64,000 nt of DNA from an uncultured Paracoccaceae bacterium (GTDB taxonomy: Bacteria > Pseudomonadota > Alphaproteobacteria > Rhodobacterales > Rhodobacteraceae), in NCBI GenBank assembly GCA_947488605.1, contig CANKZJ010000002.1, positions 372,001 through 436,000 on the forward strand, given 5' to 3'. Every line of letters begins with the position of its first letter. The first letter of the stretch is position 1. The position numbers were made by a program, and so were the translations under genes. Of this stretch, positions 9,577 to 19,433 are shown in pieces. Below the pieces are notes generated by a model that saw only the letters and a program-made list of their open reading frames with translations, was not told the origin of the DNA and made no database searches.

Positions 9577-10376
9577 GTGATCAGATCAGCTTTCGGATAT
9601 TGGGCTGTGGGTCCTCTGGTGGTGTGCCGCGCCTTGGCGGGCTTTGGGGGGCCTGCGATCCCAACAATCCAAAAAACGCGCGTCAGAGGTGTTCGTTGTT
9701 GGTGACCCGCACGCGCGGAGACAAAATCACACGCGTCTTGATTGACACAACTCCCGACATGCGCGCGCAACTGCTTGCGGCCGATGTCGGCACTTTGGAT
9801 GCGGTTGCCTACACGCATAGCCACGCAGATCATGTTCACGGGATCGATGATTTGCGCATGTTGGTTTTTAACACGCGCAAGCGGCTGCAAGTCTGGGCCG
9901 ATGGCGATACGACGAATGATCTGATGGGGCGGTTTGGCTATGCCTTCTTGCAACCCAAAGGATCATCATACCCGCCAATCTGCGAATTGAATCTGATCAA
10001 AGGTGACGTGAAAGTCAGCGGCGAAGGTGGTGACATCATTTTGCAACCTTTCGAGGTTGAACACGGCAACATCGAAGCGCTTGGCTTTCGGATTGGCGAT
10101 GTGGCGTATCTGCCGGATGTCTCATTGATACCGGATGCCGCGTGGGAAAAACTGAAAGGCCTCGACTGCTGGATCGTCGACGCGCTGCGACGTGAACCGC
10201 ACCCAACACATTCGCATTTGGCCAATACACTGCAATGGATCGCGCAAGTCGCACCAAAGCGGGCGATCCTGACCAATATGCACAATGATCTGGACTACGA
10301 CACTGTGGCGGCTGAAACGCCTGACCACGTTGATCCTGCATATGACGGGCTCACAGTGACCTTTGACCTAGGTTAG
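9573..10376 (+). CDS. MBL-fold metallo-hydrolase (PhnP-like)
   Basis: This 267-residue metallo-beta-lactamase-fold hydrolase carries the zinc motif THSHADHVHGID near residue 90, an N-terminal CGSSGGVPRLGG segment, and later conserved histidines (HSHLANT, TNMHNDLDY). The form resembles PhnP, a cyclic phosphodiesterase, but no phosphonate genes are nearby and the substrate is unknown. ATGA coupling to tatD suggests a housekeeping role. Confidence 0.85.
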   Translation: MSDQISFRILGCGSSGGVPRLGGLWGACDPNNPKNARQRCSLLVTRTRGDKITRVLIDTTPDMRAQLLAADVGTLDAVAYTHSHADHVHGIDDLRMLVFNTRKRLQVWADGDTTNDLMGRFGYAFLQPKGSSYPPICELNLIKGDVKVSGEGGDIILQPFEVEHGNIEALGFRIGDVAYLPDVSLIPDAAWEKLKGLDCWIVDALRREPHPTHSHLANTLQWIAQVAPKRAILTNMHNDLDYDTVAAETPDHVDPAYDGLTVTFDLG

Positions 10377-10410
10377 GCGCTTTGTATTTTGTCGCCTCGA
10401 AAGATCTGAC

Positions 10411-11340
10411 ATGACCGCACTCCTTGATGTCATTCTACCCGTCTTTTTGGTGATCGGATTTGGCTATCTAGCTGTGTGGAAAGGGTTTTTCAGCGACGCG
10501 GGCGTTGACGGGTTGATGAAATTCACCCAAAATTTTGCCATTCCATGTTTGTTGTTCCGTGCCATCTCGACCCTTGATCTTGAACAGAATTTTGATCTCG
10601 CATTACTTGGCAGTTTTTATACAGGTGCTTTGGCTGGCTTCACGGTTGGGCTTTTGGGCGCGCGTTTCCTGTTTGGACGTGATTGGGAAGACAGCGTTGC
10701 AATTGGCTTTTGTTGTCTGTTTTCGAATTCCCTCCTGCTCGGCTTGCCCATCACCGAGCGGGCTTACGGTCTTTCGGCGCTTGAGGCGAACTATGCCATC
10801 ATCGCGATCCATTCGCCGTTTTGTTATGCGGTTGGCATCACTGCGATGGAAATCGCGCGCAATCGCGGTGAACGGATGACAACGCTTCCTGCCAAAGTCC
10901 TCAAGGCGATGTTCAACAACGCTTTGATCGTTGGGATCACGCTTGGATTTATTGTGAACTTGGGCAGCATTCCTTTGCCTTCGGTCTTTACCGATGCGGT
11001 CGATCTGATGATCCGCGCCGCTTTGCCTGCCGCACTCTTTGGTTTGGGCGGTGTCTTGTACCGTTACCGTCCCGAGGGTGACATGCGCACAATTCTCTTT
11101 GTGGTCGCGGTGTCACTCGTGCTGCATCCCGTCATTGTCTGGGGGCTGGCGCGCAGCAATGATCTATCGGATGCGGCCTTGCGGTCTGCGATCATGACAG
11201 CCGCGATGGCGCCGGGCATCAATAGCTACGTGTTTGCCAATATGTATGGCAAAGCCCGCAGGGTTGCCGCCTCATCTGTCTTGGTGGGCACTGGGGTTTC
11301 GATCTTTACTGTTTGGATTTGGCTCTACGTGCTGCCCTAA
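10411..11340 (+). CDS. AEC-family membrane transporter
   Basis: A 309-residue integral membrane protein with about ten hydrophobic segments, of the auxin efflux carrier (AEC) family. The core contains NFAIPCLLFRAIS near the N-terminus and a second half with MTAAMAPGINSYVFANMY, matching the family's two-repeat layout. Bacterial members export or take up small carboxylates, but this substrate cannot be inferred. It starts 35 bp after the MBL gene and may be read through from it. Confidence 0.82.
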   Translation: MTALLDVILPVFLVIGFGYLAVWKGFFSDAGVDGLMKFTQNFAIPCLLFRAISTLDLEQNFDLALLGSFYTGALAGFTVGLLGARFLFGRDWEDSVAIGFCCLFSNSLLLGLPITERAYGLSALEANYAIIAIHSPFCYAVGITAMEIARNRGERMTTLPAKVLKAMFNNALIVGITLGFIVNLGSIPLPSVFTDAVDLMIRAALPAALFGLGGVLYRYRPEGDMRTILFVVAVSLVLHPVIVWGLARSNDLSDAALRSAIMTAAMAPGINSYVFANMYGKARRVAASSVLVGTGVSIFTVWIWLYVLP

Positions 11341-11396
11341 ATGCAGCTGAAATGCACAAAACTTATGCAGCAGATGTCCGCTGGCCCTTGTCCGCG

Positions 11397-11425
11397 TTGA
11401 CTTCCAAGCACTCAGGCTACTTTAG
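11397..11425 (+). promoter_or_regulatory. candidate sigma-70-type promoter for the RND efflux operon
   Basis: TTGACT at 11397-11402 could be a -35 element, with CTTTAG or TTTAGC about 17-18 bases later as a weak -10. It lies in the 109-bp gap before the adaptor gene, whose ATG has GGAGA seven bases upstream. The -35 is good and the -10 poor. Confidence 0.35.
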
Positions 11426-11449
11426 CAACAACTGTGTTGGAGAACCGCG

Positions 11450-12550
11450 ATGCGCTTTTTGCCCCTATTATTGACGATGTTGATCACCACCTCCAGTTAT
11501 GTGGTAGCCCAACCGCGTGCCGCGTCAGTTGGCGTGCAAGAAGTGGAAATGCGTGCGTTAGCTGAAACTGTTCCTGTTTTCGCCGAAGTGATCACCGCGC
11601 GTGATGGCAGTGTCGCAGGCCGCGTTGCCGGCAATGTTGAATCCGTCGCAGTACTTGCCGGATCACGCGTCGTTGCGGGCGATCTCTTGGTCGAACTGAA
11701 CGATGATTTGCTTACCATCCAAGTTGCACAGTCCGAAGCACAATTGGCCGAAGCACAGGCAGGCATTGAAACGGCGCGTGCGCGCGTTGATCGCACGCGG
11801 ATTGCACTTGAACGTATTGAGGCGCTGCGCGGCGGTACGGCATTCAGCCAAGGGCGGTTTGACGATGCACAAGCGGATTTTCTAGAGGCCGAGGCGCAGT
11901 TTTTCGAGGCGCAAGCCCGCGAAAAAAGCTCGCAGGCGCGGCTTGCTGAAACCCGCTATCAACTAGAGCGCAGCACAATTCTAGCACCGTTTTCGGGCGT
12001 GGTTTTGGAAGTGAACACGATCCCCGGAGAATTCATTCAGGCAGGAACACCTGTCGTGCGCCTGCTCGATACCGAGGCCTTTGAGGTCCAGGCAAATGTC
12101 CCTTCGCGCTACACATCTTTCCTGAAGCCCGGTCAGATGGTTATCGCAAATACGGAAACCGGCTTGGAATTGACGCTGGAATTGCGCGCGCTGTTGCCGG
12201 TTGAGGATCCGTCAACGCGCACGCGCGCCGTCTTGTTTTCAGCGCCAGAGTTGTCCGCGATGGGCGATGCTGCCGTTGGACAATCCCTGACGGTTCAAAT
12301 TCCAGTTGGTGCTGCACGTGATGTCTTATCGGTGCCAAAAGATGCGCTGGTGCAGGCGCGCGGTGGCTGGACCGTCTTTGTTGCAGCGAACGAAGAGGCG
12401 CAGCCGCGCAACGTTGAATTGGGTGTGCCTTTGGGCGACCGCTACGAGGTGCTCAGCGGTCTGGCACCCGGTGATATGGTCGTTGTACGCGGCAACGAAC
12501 GCCTGCGTCCGGGACAAGCGATTGCGCCCAACGTGTTGGAGACGAACTGA
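11450..12550 (+). CDS. RND efflux periplasmic adaptor subunit (HlyD/MFP family)
   Basis: A 366-residue adaptor that links an inner-membrane RND pump to an outer-membrane channel. It has a cleavable signal peptide (MRFLPLLLTMLITTSSYVVAQ) without a lipobox. A lipoyl/barrel-sandwich half (GRVAGNVESVAVLAGSRV) leads into a helical hairpin rich in Ala/Gln/Glu (about 95-165). The second lipoyl half (STILAPFSGVV) and beta-barrel domains follow. It overlaps the permease by one base (TGATG). No TolC-like gene is adjacent, so the outer-membrane partner must be encoded elsewhere. Confidence 0.9.
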   Translation: MRFLPLLLTMLITTSSYVVAQPRAASVGVQEVEMRALAETVPVFAEVITARDGSVAGRVAGNVESVAVLAGSRVVAGDLLVELNDDLLTIQVAQSEAQLAEAQAGIETARARVDRTRIALERIEALRGGTAFSQGRFDDAQADFLEAEAQFFEAQAREKSSQARLAETRYQLERSTILAPFSGVVLEVNTIPGEFIQAGTPVVRLLDTEAFEVQANVPSRYTSFLKPGQMVIANTETGLELTLELRALLPVEDPSTRTRAVLFSAPELSAMGDAAVGQSLTVQIPVGAARDVLSVPKDALVQARGGWTVFVAANEEAQPRNVELGVPLGDRYEVLSGLAPGDMVVVRGNERLRPGQAIAPNVLETN

Positions 12551-15500
12551 TGGATTTCATTCGTTTCTCAATCGATCGCCCGGTGGCGGTGATTGCCGCG
12601 GTTTTGATGGCAGTGCTGTTTGGTGCGCTGGCCCTGACCCAAATCCCGATCCAGTTGGCACCAGATGTGCGCAAACCGATTGTCGTGATTTCCACCAACT
12701 GGCCCGGTGCGGCCCCGTCCGAGATCGAGCGTGAAATTGTGAACCCGCAAGAAGAAACGCTGCGCGGTCTCGATGGGCTTGAGATTATGACATCGCGGTC
12801 GCGCACAGGGCAGGCCGAAGTCACGCTCGAATTCGCGATTGGGACTGACATGAGCCAAGCTTTATTGCTTGTTTCAAACCGTTTGGACCGCGTGGGCGGC
12901 TATCCCGCTGAGGCGAATGAACCCACGTTGAATACCTCTGGTGCTGATGACAGTCCGGTTGCATGGGTGCTGATTACGGCCGCCGACGGCAATATGCGGT
13001 CGATCCCATCCTACGGTGATTTCATCGAGGATATTGTCAAAGACCGGGTCGAGCGTATCCCCGGTGTGGCTGCCGTGAACGTCTTTGGCGGTGTGACGCG
13101 CGAATTGCAGGTCGTTGTCGACCCCGAGCGTTTGTCGCGCTTTGGCCTGACCGTGCCGGAAGTCGTGCAGCGCATGCGTTCCGAGAATATCTCGATCTCT
13201 GCGGGTGATGTGGACGAGGGCAAGCGCCGCTATGTCGTGCGTACCGAAAGCAACCTCAATACCGAAGAAGCGATCCGCAATGTCGTCCTGCGCTCTGATG
13301 CGGCCAGCGGCGGCACTGGTCGTGTGCGCGTCAGCGATGTGGCCGAAGTCGGCTTTGCCTTCAAAGAACCAACAGCGCGTTTGCGTTTTAAGGGCGAGCC
13401 GGGCTTGGCCTTCAACGTCGTGCGCGAAGCGGGCGCAAATGTCATCACGGTGATGGAAGAATTCCGCGTGGTCTTGGACGAATTGCAGGCCGGACCGGTT
13501 GCGGGTCAGGGTTTGGTCATGGAGCAAGTCTACGACGAGACGATCTATATTGAAGGCGCGATCGATCTGGTAACGAAGAACATCTATATCGGCGGCGCGC
13601 TCGCAGCCCTGATCCTGATGCTATTCCTGCGCTCCCCGCGTGCCGTTGTCATCGTGTCGCTGTCAATTCCGGTCTCCATTGTTGCGACCTTTGTGGTGAT
13701 GGCGGCGACGGGACGGACCCTGAATGTGATCTCATTGGCGGGCATTGCGTTTGCGGTCGGTATGATCGTTGACGCAGCGATCGTCGTGCTAGAAAACATC
13801 TACCGCCTGCGCGAGGCAGGTTATTCCAGACGGCAAGCGGCGTACCTTGGCGCCAAACAAGTGTGGGGCGCAATTCTCGTCTCTGCATTGACGACCGTTC
13901 TTGTCTTCGTGCCTATCTTGGTTATGCAGCTTGAGGCAGGGCAGTTGTTCCGCGACATCGCGGTTGCGATTTCCGTGTCTGTGCTTTTGTCATTGGTGGT
14001 CGCCATCACGGTTATTCCCGCATTGGCAAGCCGCCTGCTGCGCAAGGACGACAAAAAGGCGATGGGGATTTGGGGGCTCGATCACCTTGCGCGTGGTTTC
14101 AAATCAATGGTCATGGCCTATGTCCGGACGACAGTACGGTTCCGCACCGTTGGCATTTTAATGGTTGTCTTGATCGGCGGCGGTGCTGCCGTTGCCAGTT
14201 GGACGTTCCTGCCGCGGTTGGAGTATTTGCCGGAAGGCAACAGAAACCTTGTCTTTGGTCTGATCATTCCGCCGCCCGGATATAATCTGGAAACCACCGA
14301 GACCATCGCGCAGCGCATTGAAAACGTCGCACAACCGCTTTGGGAGGCAGCACCCGAGTTGCAAACCGAAGACGGCACACCGACCATTGACAGCTTTTTT
14401 TTCGTGGCGACACCCGGCAACTCATTCGTTGGGGCAGCGGCGGTTGATAGCCAGCGCGCGGGCGATTTGATACCGGTGCTGAGCCGACCTATTTTTGCGG
14501 AACCCGGCACCTTTGGTTTTATGACCCAACCCTCGCTCTTTGGGCGTGGCGTAGGCGGTGGCCGCGCGATCGAGCTCAACATTTCTGGCCAGGAACTGGA
14601 AGATATTCTTGGCGTGGCAGGGCGCGCTGCGGGCATCGTGTCACAGCTTTTGCCGCGATCCGAGGGTCATCAATTCCGACCCATTCCAGGGCTTGAACTG
14701 GGCGCGCCCGAGGTCCGGTTGATCCCTGACCGATTACGGCTTGCGGATGCGGGTCTGGATAGTTCGGGGCTGGCGGCCACAGTGGATGCGTTCAACGACG
14801 GTCTGCGGGTGGCAGAGATTACCGTCGGTTCAGAACGTGTCGATCTGGTCCTGAAAGGCGATCCAAAACTGAATGGAGATGCCCGCACGCAAGATGTAGG
14901 TAACTACCCTGTGGTGACACCCGGCGGGCAAATCGTGCCAGTGTCTGCATTGGCGGATGTTATTTTAACCGCAGGACCGACAGAAATTCGACACCGCGAA
15001 CGCCTGCGCACCGTGACGCTAGAAGTGCGCCCCGCAGATAACCTTCCGCTTGAAGAAGCGGTGGAGTTGTTAGAACGCGAAGTGGTTGCCGTCTTAGAAC
15101 AACAAGGCATTCCCAGTGACATCCGATTGAGCGTCTCAGGCACGGCAGATCAGCTCAGCCAAACGTGGTCGGCGATCCAGATCAACCTGATTGTTGCTTT
15201 GATTATTGTCTTCCTTGTCATGGCGATCCTGTTTGAAAGCTTTGTGCTGCCTTTGGTGATCATGATTGCTGTGCCTGTCGCTGCGGCCGGTGGGGTCGGT
15301 GGATTGGCCGTTTTGAATCTGTTCCAGACGCAACCGATGGATATGCTCACGCTGCTTGGATTTGTGATCTTGGTGGGCATCGTGGTGAACAACGCCATTT
15401 TGATCGTGCACCAAACGCTGTTCCACCTCAGAGAAGAGGGGATGGAGCCGATTGCCGCCATTGAAGAAGCGACGCAAAACCGGATCCGGCCTATCTTTAT

Positions 15501-15714
15501 GTCAACGCTCACCAGTGTGATGGGCATGCTGCCCTTGGTGATCTTCCCCGGTGAGGGGTCGGAACTATATCGTGGCTTGGGTGCCGTGGTGGTTGGCGGT
15601 CTATCAATGTCGGCTTTCCTGACGCTTCTGACGGTGCCGCCGCTGCTGCGCTTGTGTATCCGCAAACCAGAGCCGAAAGCCGAAGCTTTGGGTATGACAG
15701 CACCCGCGGAGTAG
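12550..15714 (+). CDS. RND efflux transporter permease subunit
   Basis: A full-length (1054-residue) RND permease with twelve expected membrane helices and two large periplasmic loops (about 30-335 and 560-870). The N-terminal FIRFSIDRPVAV and the tandem membrane blocks are typical. In helix 4 the motif reads GMIVDAAIVVLEN: Asp408 is present, but the second aspartate of the AcrB-type DD pair is Ala409. In helix 10 the AcrB Lys940 position aligns with Asn947 (VVNNAILIV). It is therefore a non-AcrB-like branch; the substrate is unknown. It is paired with the adaptor upstream. Confidence 0.92.
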   Translation: MDFIRFSIDRPVAVIAAVLMAVLFGALALTQIPIQLAPDVRKPIVVISTNWPGAAPSEIEREIVNPQEETLRGLDGLEIMTSRSRTGQAEVTLEFAIGTDMSQALLLVSNRLDRVGGYPAEANEPTLNTSGADDSPVAWVLITAADGNMRSIPSYGDFIEDIVKDRVERIPGVAAVNVFGGVTRELQVVVDPERLSRFGLTVPEVVQRMRSENISISAGDVDEGKRRYVVRTESNLNTEEAIRNVVLRSDAASGGTGRVRVSDVAEVGFAFKEPTARLRFKGEPGLAFNVVREAGANVITVMEEFRVVLDELQAGPVAGQGLVMEQVYDETIYIEGAIDLVTKNIYIGGALAALILMLFLRSPRAVVIVSLSIPVSIVATFVVMAATGRTLNVISLAGIAFAVGMIVDAAIVVLENIYRLREAGYSRRQAAYLGAKQVWGAILVSALTTVLVFVPILVMQLEAGQLFRDIAVAISVSVLLSLVVAITVIPALASRLLRKDDKKAMGIWGLDHLARGFKSMVMAYVRTTVRFRTVGILMVVLIGGGAAVASWTFLPRLEYLPEGNRNLVFGLIIPPPGYNLETTETIAQRIENVAQPLWEAAPELQTEDGTPTIDSFFFVATPGNSFVGAAAVDSQRAGDLIPVLSRPIFAEPGTFGFMTQPSLFGRGVGGGRAIELNISGQELEDILGVAGRAAGIVSQLLPRSEGHQFRPIPGLELGAPEVRLIPDRLRLADAGLDSSGLAATVDAFNDGLRVAEITVGSERVDLVLKGDPKLNGDARTQDVGNYPVVTPGGQIVPVSALADVILTAGPTEIRHRERLRTVTLEVRPADNLPLEEAVELLEREVVAVLEQQGIPSDIRLSVSGTADQLSQTWSAIQINLIVALIIVFLVMAILFESFVLPLVIMIAVPVAAAGGVGGLAVLNLFQTQPMDMLTLLGFVILVGIVVNNAILIVHQTLFHLREEGMEPIAAIEEATQNRIRPIFMSTLTSVMGMLPLVIFPGEGSELYRGLGAVVVGGLSMSAFLTLLTVPPLLRLCIRKPEPKAEALGMTAPAE

Positions 15715-15718
15715 TCGC

Positions 15719-15754
15719 ATTCCTGTGAACCGGCGCGGTCTGGTTCACAGGAAT
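15719..15754 (+). terminator. strong hairpin after the RND permease
   Basis: ATTCCTGTGAACC (15719-15731) and GGTTCACAGGAAT (15742-15754) form a perfect 13-bp stem with a 10-base loop, starting five bases after the permease stop. No long T-run follows, so it may terminate poorly or protect the 3' end of the mRNA. Confidence 0.6.
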
Positions 15755-15783
15755 TACCATACAAATCAGCAGCCTATCACATT

Positions 15784-15802
15784 AATGCGAATGGTTCTCA
15801 TT
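15784..15802. promoter_or_regulatory. Fur/Mur-like operator, upstream copy
   Basis: A 19-bp imperfect palindrome with arms AATGcGAAT and GTTCtCATT, 73-91 bases before sitA. It shares the core GCGAAT-N2-TTCTCAT with the second box, 29 bp away centre to centre. In alphaproteobacteria such TGCGAAT/ATTCTCA-type dyads upstream of sit genes are bound by the Fur-family manganese regulator Mur; that assignment here is inference. Confidence 0.6.
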
Positions 15803-15811
15803 TCCATTTAC

Positions 15812-15832
15812 TTATGCGAATAATTCTCATAA
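15812..15832. promoter_or_regulatory. Fur/Mur-like operator, promoter-proximal copy
   Basis: A 21-bp near-perfect palindrome with arms TTATGcGAAT and ATTCtCATAA, 43-63 bases before the sitA ATG. The AATAAT at 15819-15824 could be a -10 with TTCTCA (15795-15800) as a weak -35, in which case both boxes cover the promoter and would repress when metal is plentiful. Confidence 0.65.
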
Positions 15833-15874
15833 GCATCTTTGAGATTGACACGCCACTCTTGAAAGGACACTTGA

Positions 15875-16765
15875 ATGAAGATGACCAAACTGCTTTTCAG
15901 CGCCCTTTACGCCGCCGCATTCGCGACTGCCGCCGTTGCAGACGATGACCGCTTTAAGGCGGTCACAACATTTACGGTGATTGCCGATATGGCGCAGAAC
16001 GTAGCAGGTGACGCGGCCATTGTGGAAAGCATCACAAAAGCCGGGGCAGAGATACATGGCTACCAACCCACGCCCCGTGACATCATCCGTGCGCAAGACG
16101 CGGACCTGATCCTGTGGAACGGGCTGAACCTTGAACTGTGGTTCGAACAGTTCTTTGGCAACCTGTCGGATGTGCCCAGTGCAACACTGACAGACGGGAT
16201 TGTCCCGATGAGCATCTCTTCGGGTGAATATGACGGCAAACCCAATCCGCACGCTTGGATGAGCCTTGAGAGCGCGCTGATCTATGTCGACAACATCCGT
16301 GACGCATTTGTAGAACACGATCCCGATAACGCCGAAACTTACGGCGCCAACGCAGAGAGCTATAAGGCGGAAATTACTGCGGTAATCGCACCACTGCGCG
16401 AAGCCATCCTTGCCTTGCCGCAAGAGCAGCGCTGGCTGGTCAGTTGCGAAGGCGCGTTCAGCTATCTTGCCCGCGATTTCGGGATGCAGGAACTTTATCT
16501 GTGGCCCATCAATGCCGACCAGCAGGGCACGCCGCAGCAAGTGCGCCGCGTCATTGATACTGTCCGCGAAAACAACATCCCGGCGGTGTTTTGCGAAAGC
16601 ACCGTAAGCCAGGCACCGGCCGAGCAAGTGGCGCGCGAAACCGATGCGGAATACGCTGGTGTGCTCTATGTGGATAGCCTGACCGATGCAGACGGCCCTG
16701 TGCCCACATATCTTGATCTGCTGCGTGTCACGACCGAAACAATCACGGCGGGCCTGACCAAATGA
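15875..16765 (+). CDS. sitA: Mn/Fe ABC transporter substrate-binding protein
   Basis: A 296-residue periplasmic cluster A-I (TroA/PsaA/SitA) binding protein with signal peptide ending near FATAAVADD. Expected metal ligands are visible: His in [13 protein letters not shown], His in NPHAWMS, Glu in SCEGAFSYL and an acidic residue near FCESTVS. Its job is to capture Mn(II) or Fe(II) for the ABC importer. The ATG at 15875 has GAAAGGA upstream. It overlaps sitB by ATGA and sits behind two Fur/Mur-like boxes, which supports manganese or iron rather than zinc. Confidence 0.9.
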   Translation: MKMTKLLFSALYAAAFATAAVADDDRFKAVTTFTVIADMAQNVAGDAAIVESITKAGAEIHGYQPTPRDIIRAQDADLILWNGLNLELWFEQFFGNLSDVPSATLTDGIVPMSISSGEYDGKPNPHAWMSLESALIYVDNIRDAFVEHDPDNAETYGANAESYKAEITAVIAPLREAILALPQEQRWLVSCEGAFSYLARDFGMQELYLWPINADQQGTPQQVRRVIDTVRENNIPAVFCESTVSQAPAEQVARETDAEYAGVLYVDSLTDADGPVPTYLDLLRVTTETITAGLTK

Positions 16766-17628
16766 CATCAACCCCCGGCATCATTTCGCATAACGTGACG
16801 GTGACCTACCGCAATGGGCACACCGCCTTGCATGATGCCAGCTTTGAGATCCCGACAGGGACGATCACGGCCCTTGTCGGGGTTAACGGTGCCGGAAAAT
16901 CGACGCTGTTTAAGGCCATCATGGGCTTTGTGCCTGCCGCACGCGGCGAGATTTCCGTGCTCGGCATGCCGGTGAGCGAGGCACTCAAGCGCAATATCGT
17001 GGCCTATGTCCCACAATCTGAAGAGGTCGATTGGACCTTCCCGGTGCTGGTCGAAGATGTCGTACTCATGGGGCGCTACGGCCATATGGGGTTCTTTCGC
17101 CGACCCAAACCGGCAGATCATGCCGCCGTGACCGACGCGCTGTCGCGCGTGAACATGAGCGACTTTCGCGGACGGCAAATTGGTGAGCTATCGGGCGGGC
17201 AACGCAAGCGCGTGTTCCTCGCACGTGCTTTGGCACAAGAGGGGCAAGTGATCCTGCTTGACGAGCCATTCACCGGTGTCGACGTCCAGACCGAAGATGC
17301 GATCATCGCATTGCTGCGCGATCTGCGCGACGAGGGGCGCGTGATCCTTGTTTCCACCCACAACCTTGGCTCTGTGCCAGAGTTCTGTGACCGCACGATC
17401 TTGGTCAAACGAACCGTGCTTGCCTACGGCCCGACAAAAGAAACCTTTACCCACGAAAACCTCGAACGCGCCTTTGGCGGTGTTCTGCGTCATTTCGTGT
17501 TGGGTGGGTCCGATCTGCACGATGATGATGATAGCCGCCAGATCCGTGTGATCACCGATGATGAACGACCCTTCGTCGTTTACGGCGATGATCCTGCGCC
17601 CGAGCCTGAAAAAGAAGACGCCAAATGA
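16762..17628 (+). CDS. sitB: Mn/Fe ABC transporter ATP-binding protein
   Basis: The 288-residue ATPase has Walker [11 protein letters not shown]-loop [10 protein letters not shown], signature LSGGQRKR, Walker [11 protein letters not shown] and the switch His in STHNL. It powers the SitC/SitD permeases. The C-terminal tail beyond about residue 250 is acidic ([15 protein letters not shown]), an extension with no obvious domain. ATGA overlaps join it to both neighbours. Confidence 0.93.
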   Translation: MTSTPGIISHNVTVTYRNGHTALHDASFEIPTGTITALVGVNGAGKSTLFKAIMGFVPAARGEISVLGMPVSEALKRNIVAYVPQSEEVDWTFPVLVEDVVLMGRYGHMGFFRRPKPADHAAVTDALSRVNMSDFRGRQIGELSGGQRKRVFLARALAQEGQVILLDEPFTGVDVQTEDAIIALLRDLRDEGRVILVSTHNLGSVPEFCDRTILVKRTVLAYGPTKETFTHENLERAFGGVLRHFVLGGSDLHDDDDSRQIRVITDDERPFVVYGDDPAPEPEKEDAK

Positions 17629-18482
17629 CCGCGTGGTTGCTGGAACCTTTCAGCTACGCCTACATGTTCAACGCGATGTGGGTCAGCGCACTTGTGGGTG
17701 GCGTCTGCGCGTTTCTGTCAGCCTATCTGATGCTGAAAGGGTGGTCCTTAATCGGGGACGCCTTAAGCCATTCCATCGTGCCCGGTGTCGCAGGCGCATA
17801 TATGTTGGGCCTGCCATTCGCATTAGGCGCATTCGCGGCGGGCGGGCTGGCGGCAGGGGCGATGCTGTTTCTCAACCAACGCTCAGGGCTGAAGGAAGAC
17901 ACTATCATTGGCCTGATCTTCACCTCATTCTTTGGGCTGGGCCTGTTCATGGTGTCGCTCTCGCCGACGTCTGTAAGCGTACAGACAATCACGATGGGCA
18001 ATATCCTAGCGATTACGCCGTCCGACACGCTGCAACTGGCGATTATCGGATTTGTCACGCTGGCAGTTCTGCTCGCCAAATGGAAAGACCTGATGGTCGT
18101 GTTCTTTGATGAAAACCACGCCCGTTCCATAGGCTTGCGGCCAGACATACTGCGGATCGTTTTCTTTACACTGTTGTCGGCCTCCTGCGTGGCCGCCCTA
18201 CAGACCGTCGGCGCGTTTCTTGTGATCGCGATGGTCGTCACACCCGGTGCGACGGCATACCTTCTCACCGACAGGTTCCCTCGACTACTGGTGCTCAGCG
18301 TCGCAATCGGATCCGGGACAAGCTTTGTCGGGGCCTACCTGAGCTATTTCGCTGACGGTGCCACCGGCGGTATCATCGTCAGCCTGCAAACGCTGATCTT
18401 CCTCGCGGCCTTCTTTTTTGCGCCCAAACATGGGTACTTCGCGGCACGCAGACGCGCCGCAGAAGTGTTGGGGCCATCATGA
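17625..18482 (+). CDS. sitC: Mn/Fe ABC transporter permease
   Basis: A 285-residue ABC-3 family permease with about eight hydrophobic helices, a [17 protein letters not shown] loop typical of manganese/zinc permeases, and [17 protein letters not shown] near the C-terminal half. It overlaps sitB and sitD by ATGA-type junctions. It forms the membrane channel with sitD, which is homologous in layout. Confidence 0.92.
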   Translation: MTAWLLEPFSYAYMFNAMWVSALVGGVCAFLSAYLMLKGWSLIGDALSHSIVPGVAGAYMLGLPFALGAFAAGGLAAGAMLFLNQRSGLKEDTIIGLIFTSFFGLGLFMVSLSPTSVSVQTITMGNILAITPSDTLQLAIIGFVTLAVLLAKWKDLMVVFFDENHARSIGLRPDILRIVFFTLLSASCVAALQTVGAFLVIAMVVTPGATAYLLTDRFPRLLVLSVAIGSGTSFVGAYLSYFADGATGGIIVSLQTLIFLAAFFFAPKHGYFAARRRAAEVLGPS

Positions 18483-19321
18483 TGGACACACTCCTTTTCC
18501 CGTTCCAGTTCACCTTCATGAACAACGCTTTTTTGATGATGGCCATCATCGCCGTGCCGACCAGCCTGCTGTCGTGCTACCTTGTGCTCAAGGGATGGTC
18601 TTTGATGGGCGACGCCATCAGCCACGCAGTTCTACCGGGGATAATTTTGGCCTATCTGCTGAACATCCCACTGATCATTGGTGCATTCGTGGCAGGTATG
18701 TTTTGCGCACTCAGCACTGGGTTCTTGGCGGCCAATAGCCGCGTGAAACAAGATACGATCATGGGGATCGTGTTTTCCGGCATGTTTGGCTTTGGTTTGG
18801 TTCTTTATTCCAAGATCAGCACCGACCTGCATCTTGATCATATTTTGTTTGGCAACATGCTGGGTGTCAGCGCCCAAGACCTTTGGACTGCAGGCACAAT
18901 TGCCGCATTGGTCGCTGTGGTTATCATCGCCAAGCGGCAGGATTTCATGCTGCACGCCTTTGACCCGATCCAAGCACAAGCCGTGGGGCTACGTGTCGGT
19001 TGGTTGCACTACGGTCTTCTTGCGCTGATTTCGCTCACGATTGTCGCAACGCTGGCTGCGGTGGGCATAATCCTTGCGATTGGTTTGCTCATTGCACCGG
19101 GCGCCATCGCGTTTCTGGTGACAAAGCGATTCTCGCTGATGTTACCCATTGCGGTGGGCGTGACACTGTTCGCAGGCTTTGCGGGGGTCTATCTCAGCTT
19201 CTTCATCGATAGCGCACCGGCCCCGACCGTTATCTTGGTGCTCACGGCTATTTTCATCGCCGCTTTCGTGCGTGCGAACCGAAAAATGCGTCAATCTTCG
19301 GATCCTGCGCTGAACGGCTAG
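18479..19321 (+). CDS. sitD: Mn/Fe ABC transporter permease, second subunit
   Basis: A 280-residue ABC-3 permease paralogous to the previous gene: the GWSLMGDAISHAVLPG segment repeats, and ILAIGLLIAPGAIAFLVT matches the same conserved helix. The two-permease arrangement is the SitABCD/MntABCD form and differs from ZnuABC, which has one permease gene. It is the last gene of the operon; 112 bp separate it from the sugar isomerase. Confidence 0.92.
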   Translation: MMDTLLFPFQFTFMNNAFLMMAIIAVPTSLLSCYLVLKGWSLMGDAISHAVLPGIILAYLLNIPLIIGAFVAGMFCALSTGFLAANSRVKQDTIMGIVFSGMFGFGLVLYSKISTDLHLDHILFGNMLGVSAQDLWTAGTIAALVAVVIIAKRQDFMLHAFDPIQAQAVGLRVGWLHYGLLALISLTIVATLAAVGIILAIGLLIAPGAIAFLVTKRFSLMLPIAVGVTLFAGFAGVYLSFFIDSAPAPTVILVLTAIFIAAFVRANRKMRQSSDPALNG

Positions 19322-19433
19322 GCTACGCAGCAGAGCTTTGCGCATTTCTGCCAAAGCAAATCACATCCCTAAACAGGGACTGGAAAGCATTTCCTAAATC
19401 GTTATAGTTTTCGCAAACGAAAGGGAGGTCGCC

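Noticed and set aside
12874-13527. A 217-codon minus-strand frame opposite the RND permease
   Set aside because: Mirror frame of conserved RND sequence; no motifs and His/Asp-rich composition.
15755-15874. A manganese (yybP-ykoY) riboswitch in the sitA leader
   Set aside because: The region is filled by two protein-binding palindromes and is too short and AT-rich for the paired riboswitch core.
15827-16771. A 314-codon open frame on the minus strand covering all of sitA
   Set aside because: It is a shadow of a well-supported binding-protein gene: the composition is Cys/His/Arg-rich, there is no ribosome site, and sitA has a signal peptide, motifs and operon overlaps.
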